Below, in pieces: positions 56,401 through 64,000 of a DNA stretch of 64,000 bases (the first letter of the stretch is position 1; each line of letters begins with the position of its first letter). The stretch lies in the NCBI GenBank assembly GCA_052387675.1, contig JBQTIY010000003.1:1-64000 (forward strand). Direction: 5' to 3'. The position numbers and the translations under genes are program-made. The notes under the pieces are model-generated. The model was not told the DNA's origin. It made no database searches and worked only from the letters and a program-made list of their open reading frames with translations. The DNA comes from JBQTIY01 sp052387675 (GTDB lineage Bacteria > Planctomycetota > B15-G4).

Positions 56401-57211
56401 CCGGCTGCTCATCGAAGTTCAGCCGCGCGACGCGCAAGCCGTCTTCTGTGAGCCGGATCGCCGCACGCTGCCCTTCGGCCAGCTCCTCGGCGAAGCCTCG
56501 GGCGCGCTGTCCTTGGCGGTGCCTTCGGGCCGCCGCTGTGAACTGCCGCGCGTGCCGCTGGCCCAGCAGCCCACCTGGCACTTCAACGTGGAACTGGCCC
56601 TCGCCGAGAACGGCTCGGCCCAGGCGAAGGCCTCGGCGCGGCCCGCGCCGGGCCTCGGCTTTGTGCTGGAGGAGCAGGTGCGCGAGATCCCCGTGGAGTA
56701 CCGCCGGAGCTGGATCACGGAGATGGCGGCCGGCACGGTCCCCGGCATGGATGTCGAGCGCTTCGAAGTGGCCGGGCTGGCGCAGGATGCCGAGCCGCTC
56801 TCCTTGCACTTCGCAGGGCCCGTGGCGAGCCTGCTGGATCAGGACGGGCAGTTGAGTTCGTGTCGGCTGCCCTTTCCGCCGCTGGATCTCAGCGCGAGCC
56901 TAGCCGGCGGCGAAGGCGTGCGGCGCCTGCCCTACTTCCATGAGGATGCCGTGGTGCAGTCTTTCGTGGCGCGCCTGACGCTGCCCGATAGCCTGCAGTT
57001 CGAGGAACTGCCGGCCGGCCTTGAGCTCTCGCTGGCGGGAGGTTCCTATGCACTCCGCTTTGAGCGGCTGGGCGAGCGCGAACTCGTCATCGAACGGCGC
57101 ATCGAGCTGCCGCCTTTTGCGCTGAGCGCGGCGGAACACGCGAGCGTGACGGCCTTTTGCGCCCGCATCGACGAGGCCGAGCGCGCGCGCCTGCGCTTCC
57201 GCTCTCGTTGA
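53477..57211 (+). CDS. TPR / DUF3857-like protein with degenerate transglutaminase core
   Basis: 1244 residues, same architecture as the upstream gene: signal peptide (LTLTLTLLFSPGAAAQ), TPR-type repeats up to about 660, DUF3857-like domain from about 678 (LLDHAVVQVFADGAMETL), then a transglutaminase-like region. Where the upstream protein has GDCKDKS, this one has REGQATWLFAALLAAADVPY near 927, with no cysteine. It is therefore probably a non-catalytic partner. The start overlaps the previous stop by four bases, so the two are made together, perhaps as a complex. Confidence 0.88.
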   Translation: MSTGLVRSLGLTLTLTLLFSPGAAAQDPAWEDYARRLVDSPLEATGDRDLLAADWLALLREQPQHPLAEATLRRLASVLDELDDPRAAGEALLALSFPESTPLTPLAAQRLLRLQALCRTVWSPAEDLGADLFPAYLRQFLVLGPLGPVAHPLGHREARSQFADPGFERAHASGLPATLSRLYGEELSWAPLERSRLSPFVTPSDLWARARGQVLLAAPFDAPGGGPAWLEIESRGGGRAGPGRLPFQWSLNGAEPQLVESYAEEASAVRRVPVVLRAGRNLLVLQLALGNAGFALRLLAPDGRPFPGLVSAAAGTEQAQMGAEVDASPPQSLPQDAESALLALPARGPDTEALLGLLLCQDGRPFAGLAHLRAAAESAPERTGLVALLARQTLVAPDLPEVWQRNRVRELAESVLAREPLRLDMALHHAEVLAREDREEEAIALLLELNAAHPRQMRSRLLLQRVYGQIGLEVLAEEQLFAAQAVAPRSPDVLSRLAQLHSSEGQRSLGAEFSLQALRQRGARASGLAQVARSFAALGQAARAEELLREALLRGEEAALHAELAEFLDDTGRLAEAEAEWALAEARSWDDARAPLRRAELALRRAGQGDPAAEALRQSARDFLAEALRREPSQRAARERWQSLYGHEPTEELFAQQRVDFAPLVRAAVARPPSGDSIVKLLDHAVVQVFADGAMETLTQDLYYASDLAGCEQLGSQALAGDVLRVATLKADGRVFEPVPVNGEYVMPQLQPGDFVVTETRRLESAPADGIVRTGPWFFASTEMPFQRSSYVLCHPESLPLRLERRGPVDRYEVGQRAGGWIVHSLLAEGRARVLVEPHAPPSNWFLPWVEFGQDADESALIANLWLQTVDPTRVTPEVRAAAATALASLEPSQRSSDLATARVLYDFTQAAIDIPGGQSATQALLAREGQATWLFAALLAAADVPYELIWSRGVSPAADSELPPPFVEGGFFSRRLLIEVQPRDAQAVFCEPDRRTLPFGQLLGEASGALSLAVPSGRRCELPRVPLAQQPTWHFNVELALAENGSAQAKASARPAPGLGFVLEEQVREIPVEYRRSWITEMAAGTVPGMDVERFEVAGLAQDAEPLSLHFAGPVASLLDQDGQLSSCRLPFPPLDLSASLAGGEGVRRLPYFHEDAVVQSFVARLTLPDSLQFEELPAGLELSLAGGSYALRFERLGERELVIERRIELPPFALSAAEHASVTAFCARIDEAERARLRFRSR

Positions 57212-57243
57212 CCCGGGCCGGGCCCACCGATACGCTCCTCTCC

Positions 57244-57648
57244 ATGTTGCACAGCGTGAACTTTCGCAAAGAAGATGTGTGCGTCAACGTGCCCGCCGGC
57301 GCTAACTTGCGCCAGGCCTGCCTCGACTCCGGCATCGATCCCTATCCGGTGCTCGGAGGCCTGCTCTCCTGCCGCGGCAAGGGCTTCTGCGGCACCTGCT
57401 TGGTGGGCGTGAGCGACACGGCCGCGCTCTCGCCGCCCAGCGCGCGCGAGGCCAAGTACCTGCGCAAGCATCCCACGGGAGCGGTGGGCGCGGCTCTGCC
57501 GGAGGGCGTGCAGGGCTACCGGCTTTCGTGCCAAGCGCTGGTGCAGGGTGATCTCACCGTGACCACGGATCCCGACACCGGGCCCGCCTGGCGCAGCCAT
57601 CCTTTCTACTCCGGGCGCCCGGCCCATTCCTGGGAGCAAGCCTCATGA
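57244..57648 (+). CDS. [2Fe-2S] ferredoxin
   Basis: 134 residues from ATG 57244. Plant-type cluster ligands C-x5-C-x2-C in LLSCRGKGFCGTCLVGV and a fourth cysteine in YRLSCQALVQGDLTV. A tail of about 25 residues follows the domain. A longer upstream frame exists but the ferredoxin fold begins here. It starts 32 bases after the transglutaminase pair and overlaps the next gene by ATGA. Electron partners are unknown. Confidence 0.88.
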   Translation: MLHSVNFRKEDVCVNVPAGANLRQACLDSGIDPYPVLGGLLSCRGKGFCGTCLVGVSDTAALSPPSAREAKYLRKHPTGAVGAALPEGVQGYRLSCQALVQGDLTVTTDPDTGPAWRSHPFYSGRPAHSWEQAS

Positions 57649-58796
57649 CCCTGCCACTCTGGACCGTCGGTGCGCTCGGCGCCGCACTGCTGCTGCCCGC
57701 CTGTGGCTCGGCGGCAAAGTCCGATGCGCAGGCGCGCGCGGCGGCTGCCGACTCGGTCGGCGGCGATTGCCCGGCAGATTCTCCGGCGCTGCGCGAGGCG
57801 CTCGGCGGATCGACGCAGACCGCGCCCGTGGGCCTGGAACTGCCGGGCGAAGTCCATCTGCGCAACTTGCGTCAACTCAGTTTCGGCGGGCAGAACGCCG
57901 AGGCCTACTGGTCATGGGACGGACGCGACCTCATCTTGCAAGTGACCGACGAGCAGAACGAATGCGACCAGATCCACGTGCTCGACGTGGCCAGCGGCCG
58001 GCGCCAGCGCATCACCAGCGGCGGGCGTACGACCTGCGCCTTCTTCATGCCGGGTGACCAGCGCGTGCTCTTCGCCTCCACGCATGAGGCCGCCGCCGGC
58101 TGCCCGGCCGAGCCCGATCGCAGCCAGGGCTATGTCTGGCCGCTCTTCGAGTACGACATTTACACCGCGAACCGCGACGGCAGCGGGCTGCGCAACGTCA
58201 CGGCCCACCCCGGCTACGACGCCGAGGCCACGGTGGCTCCGGACGGCACGATCGTCTTCACGTCCACGCGCAGCGGCGACCTCGAGCTGTGGACCATGAA
58301 TCCCGACGGCGGCGAGCTGCGGCAGATCACGCACACACCCGGCTACGACGGCGGCGCGGTCTTCAGTCCCGACGGGCGGCGCCTCGCTTGGCGTGCGAGC
58401 CGGCCGGCCACGCCCGCCGCGCTGGAGGAGGATCGCGCGCTCTTGGCCCGCGGCCTCGTGCGGCCCTCCCAGCTCGAACTCTGGGTGGCCAATGTGGATG
58501 GCAGCCAGGCCACGCAACTCACCAACAACGGCAAGGCCAACTTCGCTCCCTGCTTCACGCCTGACGGCGAGGCCCTGATCTTCGCCAGCAACATGGCCGA
58601 TCCCAAGGGCCGGGCCTTCGAACTGTGGCTGGTGCGGCTGGACGGCGGCGGGCTCGAGCGTGTCACGCATGACCCCTCCGGCTTCAACGGCTTCCCGATG
58701 TTTTCCCGGGACGGGCGGCGGCTGGCGATCTCCAGCAACCGCAACGGCAGCGTGCCGCACGAGACGAACGTCTTCGTGGCCGACTGGGTGCCCTAA
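57645..58796 (+). CDS. TolB/PD40-repeat lipoprotein
   Basis: 383 residues. The signal segment ends in LLPAC (lipobox). Four or five WD40-like PD40 blades are visible: AYWSWDGRDLILQV, DAEATVAPDGTIVFTST, GGAVFSPDGRRLAW and APCFTPDGEALIFAS. They alternate with D/N-x-DG-S-x-x-x-x-T strands such as ANRDGSGLRNVT and WTMNPDGGELRQIT. This is the TolB-like propeller of the cell envelope; it is not TolB itself since no Tol-Pal genes are near. Overlaps the ferredoxin stop. Confidence 0.88.
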   Translation: MTLPLWTVGALGAALLLPACGSAAKSDAQARAAAADSVGGDCPADSPALREALGGSTQTAPVGLELPGEVHLRNLRQLSFGGQNAEAYWSWDGRDLILQVTDEQNECDQIHVLDVASGRRQRITSGGRTTCAFFMPGDQRVLFASTHEAAAGCPAEPDRSQGYVWPLFEYDIYTANRDGSGLRNVTAHPGYDAEATVAPDGTIVFTSTRSGDLELWTMNPDGGELRQITHTPGYDGGAVFSPDGRRLAWRASRPATPAALEEDRALLARGLVRPSQLELWVANVDGSQATQLTNNGKANFAPCFTPDGEALIFASNMADPKGRAFELWLVRLDGGGLERVTHDPSGFNGFPMFSRDGRRLAISSNRNGSVPHETNVFVADWVP

Positions 58797-58822
58797 CGGC
58801 GTAAGCGTAAGATGACCGCCGC

Positions 58823-60097
<1,275 letters not shown>

Positions 60098-60123
60098 TGC
60101 CCACTCTTGTGGAGGAGTTCCCC

Positions 60124-61029
60124 ATGTCCGAGTCCAACGACCGTCCGTCCGCTTCTGGATCACGCCGCGCTGCGCCCGGTCTGGCGCTGCTGATCTGCGT
60201 CGGCCTGCTTCTGCTCACCGCCGGCGGCTGTGTCTTCAGTTACGGCGGCAGCAGCCACAACGGCTTCAACGTCTCCGAAGATGGACGCGGCCTGAATGTC
60301 GACGGTGTCCTGCTGCAGCACCAGCGCTGGGTGGACGTCGGCGACGACGTGGCGGGCAGCGGTGCGATCTCGCTGGCCAGCGCCACCGGCCCGATCACGA
60401 TTGAGGGACAGGAGAGCGGCCCGGTGGCTCTGCAGGCCCTCGTCTACAGCGAGTTTGAGGGTGAGGGCACGGTCGTGCGCGATGGCGAGCACCTGCGGGC
60501 CGAGAGCGCGCGCGGCAAGGTCTACATCAACAGTTGGCGCGGCACGCTGCCGCATGGGCGCGATCTCACGCTGTCCTCCGGCACGGGCAAGATCGAGCTG
60601 AAGCAGTACACGGGTGGCGGCCTCGAAGTGGAGACGGGCACGAGCGACCTGCGTCTCACCGAAGTGAACGCCACGAGCCTCGACGCCGAGAGCGGCACGG
60701 GCGACTTGCTCTGGAAGAACGTCAGCACGCCGCGCCTTGAAATCGAGACCGGCACGGGCAGCCTGAGCCTGGACGGCGGCAAGATCGGCCGCCTCGAGTT
60801 CGACACCGGCACAGGCGAGATCGCGCTGGGTAGCGTGGAGTGCGAGGCCATTGTCGGGAACTCCGGCACGGGGACTTTCAAACTCACCGACTGCAAGGTC
60901 GGCTCGCTCAAGTTCAATTCTGGCACCGGGGATCTGGCCCTGCGCGGCGGTACCTGCAACGAACTCAAGTTCGATTCCGGCACGGGTGACATCTCGCTTA
61001 CCGGTGGCGTGCAAGTCACGGGCCGCTAG
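60124..61029 (+). CDS. DUF4097-type beta-repeat lipoprotein
   Basis: 301 residues from ATG 60124, with GGAGG 14 to 10 bases upstream. Hydrophobic segment ending in TAGGC, a lipobox. The mature part is a right-handed beta-helix-like series of 20-residue turns, with SGTGKIEL, TGTSDLRL, SGTGDLLW, TGTGSLSL, TGTGEIAL, SGTGTFKL, SGTGDLAL and SGTGDISL at regular spacing. This is the putative adhesin family DUF4097, function unknown, usually on the cell surface. Confidence 0.88.
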   Translation: MSESNDRPSASGSRRAAPGLALLICVGLLLLTAGGCVFSYGGSSHNGFNVSEDGRGLNVDGVLLQHQRWVDVGDDVAGSGAISLASATGPITIEGQESGPVALQALVYSEFEGEGTVVRDGEHLRAESARGKVYINSWRGTLPHGRDLTLSSGTGKIELKQYTGGGLEVETGTSDLRLTEVNATSLDAESGTGDLLWKNVSTPRLEIETGTGSLSLDGGKIGRLEFDTGTGEIALGSVECEAIVGNSGTGTFKLTDCKVGSLKFNSGTGDLALRGGTCNELKFDSGTGDISLTGGVQVTGR

Positions 61030-61596
61030 GCGAGACGCTCCGCGGCTGCCACGGGGCCTGCTCCGGCCGTCTGTCCTCGCGCTCGCCCCAGCACGACTCC
61101 TGCGATCGACCGATCACACTGGCGAGGCGCTGTGGAGGCCGGCCCCGCGCCGGGCAGTCCGCAGGACTGCCCTCGACGGGTTTGCGTCGGGCTTCGCCCT
61201 CCGCAATTCCCTGCGCGGGTCCCTGCACCTCCGGGAGTCGCCGCGGCGCTGCGCCCCCGGACCGTCTCGTCGGGCAGCCCGCCGGCACGCATGAAGGCGC
61301 TAATTACTTCGTTCCAGACACCTTTTCCCTCTTGCCGAGTTTTGGGGAGTGGGAGTACACCGGGGCCTCGTGACGGTTCGCTTTCCGCGCTAGGCGTAGC
61401 GGGTGTGGCCGTTGCGACTTCGGGAGTCGTTCGATGACGAGGGCAGCGACAACGCGAGGGGTTGAGCGCAGCGGTGCTGGATTCACCTTGGCGTTCCGCC
61501 CCGCTCTGGCGACAGCGATGTCAGGATACTCGGGGGGGGGCGTCTATGATGCCCTCCCGGGAGCGGTCAAGAGCTAGTTGCTGTAGGCTCTTGGGC
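61030..61596. repeat. Dispersed element D and gene-free stretch
   Basis: Element D occupies about 61033-61145, with GCGGCTGCCACGGGGC just after the stop codon and TCACACTGGCGA further in, closest to the copy after nuoN. Element A is absent. The remaining 450 bases up to the SBBP gene contain no supported gene. A GTTCCAGACACC / TTTTCCCTCTTGCC stretch near 61310 is less G+C rich, and a run of nine G occurs near 61534. Confidence 0.7.
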
Positions 61597-64000
61597 ATGG
61601 GTTCTCCGCAAGGGAAGGCGGGGGGGCCTCCGTTGCCGCGGCGAAGCTCGGTGCCGCGCGGGCTGTGCCTAGCACTGCTCGCGCTGACGATTCTCGCGGC
61701 GACAGCTTCGGGGCAGGCCGGCGTTCAAGTTCGGCCAGCAGCCCCAATCTCTCCTCTGAACGGTTTCGTGGAGAACCGCGGCCAGTGGCACCCCGATGTG
61801 CGCTTTCTCGCGCGCAAGGGCGGTATCGAAGCCGTGCTGCTGCGCGATGCGCTGGTGCTGCACCCGCTGCCGCGGTCAGCACCTCCACTCACCGAGGAAG
61901 AGGAGCGCCTCGGTTTAGAGCCGCGCCAGATCGCCGTGCCCGGGCCGCCGTTGACGATGCGTTTTCCTGCACCACAGAGTGTCGAGGGCGAAGGACAGCG
62001 GCCGACCCAGCACCACTTCCACTTTGGAAGCGGCAGCACGAGCCACGTGCCGGGATTCGACCAGGTCGTGTACCGCGACGTTGCGCCCGGCATCGATCTG
62101 GTCGTGCGCACGGGGGCGGAGTGGTTCGCCTACGACGTGCATGCGGCGCCCGGCGCCGACCTCGGTTCGCTGACGCTGGAGATTGAAGGCGCCACATCGG
62201 CCCAGATCGAGAACGGCACAGTGCTTGCGCTGGAGACATCCGCCGGCCGAGTCGAGCAACGCATCGAGGCTTCGTGGCAGGTGGATCCGGTCAGCGGCGC
62301 ACGAGTGTCAGCGCCGAGTCGCTTCCGTTGGGCCGGAGCCGAAGTCGGCGGGCAGTCCGACCTGTTTCGCTTCGGCTTCGAGGCGCCGGGCCGCGACCCG
62401 TCTGCTCCTTTGGTCATCGATCCAAGCTTGGCGTATGCGACCTACGTTGGCGCCTCCGGCGGGGAGAACTTCGAGGACATGGCTGTCTCACCCAACGGCG
62501 AGGTTCTCCTCGTAGCGCGATCCTCCGGCAGTCCGACAACGCCGGGTTCCTATCAGCCGACCTACAGCGGCACAGGTTCAGACGCCTGGGCCGGCAAGCT
62601 CTCGCCGGACGGCAGCACGCTTCTATGGGGCACCTACGTCGGCGGCACCGCCACGGATCGGGTCTACAGCGGCCAACTCGATCAAGACGGCAACGTCGTT
62701 CTATTCGGAGAGGCTTTCTCAGCGAACTTCCCGACAACACCTGGCGTCCTCAAGCCCGTCAAGACTGGCGGTAACGATTGCTTTATTACACGGCTCCTGC
62801 CCGACGGCAGCGGTCTGATCTGGTCGACGTATCACGGCGGCGATGGGAGCGAGAGCGCTCGCGAGTCCGGGCTCTACCCCAACGGCGACATTTTCGTTAC
62901 AGCCGAGCCGTTCCAAGCTGGGGCGCCACCGGCGGCAACACCCGGCGCCTTCGACCCCGTGCACAAAGCCGGTAAGCACTACCTCGCCCGCATCTCGGCC
63001 GATGGCACGCAGCAACTCTTCCTGACTTACTTCCGATGCAGCACGGTCTCGGGCGTCGCCGTTGATGCAGCGCACAACGCCTACTTTGCTGGATACATAT
63101 TCAGCGAGGATCAGCCTCTGCCAACGACGCCCGGAGTGCTCAGAGAAATCTCTGACGGCTCTCATGAGGCCTATGTAGCGAAGCTTGATGCGACGGGCAC
63201 CCAGTTGCACTGGGCGACATACATCGGCGGCAACGACACTGAGGTCATCCAAGCCGTCAGCCTGGATGCGGCCGGGGCCGTCTACATCTCGGGCTGGACG
63301 GAGTCGTCCGACTTCGAGGTGACGCCGGGTGCCTTCGACACGTCCTCTGTGTCTGGAGGTCCCGGCTATGTCGCTAAGCTGCTTCCGCGGGCCACGGGAT
63401 TCGTCTGGTCCACGTACCTGACCGCCTGTTGCGCGAACGGCAATAGCAATACTGGCGTGGTCATCGACGCGGCCGGCACCGCGTTCGTGAGCGGCTATGT
63501 CAACCACGGCACCTTCCCCGTGACGGATGACGCCTATCAGTCGTTCTATGCGGGTGGGTTTCCGGCCTCCGACATCACCTTGACCAGGATCGACGTCTTC
63601 GGCGAGTCCCTGGAATACGCGACGTACTTCGGAGGCGGTGGCTCGGAGTCACTTGCCGAACTCGGATTGGACGCACAAGGCAATGCCTATGTCGCCATGC
63701 AAAACGCATCGTCGACGATGCCGACGACGCCCGGTGCCTACGACGCGAGCTACAACGGCAGCGGAGATCTGGCGGCCGTAAAGTTTTCCGGCTTTAGCCT
63801 CGCTCCATGGCGCGTGCTCGCGGGCGGACTGGTCGGCACGGCGGAGGTTCCGTACCTCGCGGGCAAGGGAGAATTGACCCCGGGCTCGTCGACCCGCCTC
63901 TCGGTACGCGGAGCCAAGCCACTTGCCACGGCAATGCTTGTTGCCGGTCTCCCAGCGATCGAGGTTCCGTTCAAGGGCGGCACGATGGTGCCGAGCCCTA
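61597..64000 (+). CDS. SBBP-repeat (beta-propeller) secreted protein, 3' truncated by window
   Basis: The frame is open from ATG 61597 through base 64000, 801 codons with no stop. A signal peptide (CLALLALTILAATASGQA) opens it. Residues about 55-290 form an N-terminal domain with NGFVENRGQWHPDVRFLARK, typical of SBBP-containing planctomycete and Bacteroidetes proteins. From about residue 290 SBBP repeats follow: LAYATYVGASGGENFEDMAV, TTPGSYQPTYSGTGSDAW, LLWGTYVGGTATDRV, LHWATYIGGNDTEVI and LEYATYFGGGGSESL. Each pairs a SYLGG-like strand with a TTPGAF-like loop. An extracellular propeller of unknown function; the C-terminus lies beyond the window. Confidence 0.9.
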   Translation, partial: MGSPQGKAGGPPLPRRSSVPRGLCLALLALTILAATASGQAGVQVRPAAPISPLNGFVENRGQWHPDVRFLARKGGIEAVLLRDALVLHPLPRSAPPLTEEEERLGLEPRQIAVPGPPLTMRFPAPQSVEGEGQRPTQHHFHFGSGSTSHVPGFDQVVYRDVAPGIDLVVRTGAEWFAYDVHAAPGADLGSLTLEIEGATSAQIENGTVLALETSAGRVEQRIEASWQVDPVSGARVSAPSRFRWAGAEVGGQSDLFRFGFEAPGRDPSAPLVIDPSLAYATYVGASGGENFEDMAVSPNGEVLLVARSSGSPTTPGSYQPTYSGTGSDAWAGKLSPDGSTLLWGTYVGGTATDRVYSGQLDQDGNVVLFGEAFSANFPTTPGVLKPVKTGGNDCFITRLLPDGSGLIWSTYHGGDGSESARESGLYPNGDIFVTAEPFQAGAPPAATPGAFDPVHKAGKHYLARISADGTQQLFLTYFRCSTVSGVAVDAAHNAYFAGYIFSEDQPLPTTPGVLREISDGSHEAYVAKLDATGTQLHWATYIGGNDTEVIQAVSLDAAGAVYISGWTESSDFEVTPGAFDTSSVSGGPGYVAKLLPRATGFVWSTYLTACCANGNSNTGVVIDAAGTAFVSGYVNHGTFPVTDDAYQSFYAGGFPASDITLTRIDVFGESLEYATYFGGGGSESLAELGLDAQGNAYVAMQNASSTMPTTPGAYDASYNGSGDLAAVKFSGFSLAPWRVLAGGLVGTAEVPYLAGKGELTPGSSTRLSVRGAKPLATAMLVAGLPAIEVPFKGGTMVPSP

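Overview
The window comes from a high-GC bacterial chromosome. The best guess is a member of the Planctomycetota or a nearby environmental lineage (moderate confidence). The reasons are very high G+C, many secreted beta-propeller, SBBP and carboxypeptidase-regulatory-like proteins, paired TPR/DUF3857/transglutaminase giants, and a single-chain LplT-PlsC-acyl-ligase fusion. No rRNA is present, and the only RNA gene seen is a tRNA-Val. Coding density is high and many neighbouring genes overlap by 4 bp (ATGA or GTGA).

Layout. Positions 1-4429 hold the tail of a complex I operon (nuoL, partial, then nuoM and nuoN). Positions 4912-6744 hold an M28/PDZ peptidase and a HIT hydrolase. Positions 6929-14950 are an accessory island of visibly lower G+C. 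It holds five tightly packed genes: SIS-HAD, a phosphoribosyltransferase-like protein, an ORC/CDC6-like P-loop ATPase, an unknown protein and a PfkB kinase. The island is bracketed by two copies of a direct repeat, and the right copy directly follows a decayed IS91-type transposase. Positions 15317-31000 are mostly housekeeping: an acyl-CoA dehydrogenase, a PLP decarboxylase, a Rieske protein, sugar dehydrogenase, bacilliredoxin, an Rrf2 regulator, amidohydrolase, LplT-Aas fusion, M48 protease and a BNR-repeat protein. Positions 30982-39595 hold a 5-oxoprolinase-like enzyme coupled to ApaH, with Ppx/GppA and polyphosphate kinase close by. Positions 39713-43249 hold a zinc-ribbon membrane protein, a GH26-like lipoprotein and a secreted propeller-like protein.

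Positions 43577-47797 are a second low-GC patch: a glycine-rich secreted protein and a large multi-domain secreted protein. Ugd, tRNA-Val, two giant TPR/DUF3857/transglutaminase proteins, a ferredoxin, a TolB-like lipoprotein, GlgC, a DUF4097 lipoprotein and a truncated SBBP-repeat protein complete the window.

Dispersed repeats occupy most of the larger gaps. Element D follows the stop codons of nuoN, ppx and the DUF4097 gene. Element A is an imperfect palindrome of about 110-160 nt found at five sites.

The most interesting item is the five-gene island. Its parts combine sugar-phosphate and PRPP chemistry with an initiator-like ATPase, and it sits between mobile-element ends. I infer a conflict (defence) or nucleotide-sugar signalling system. 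The sequence supports the domain calls, but the function is a hypothesis.
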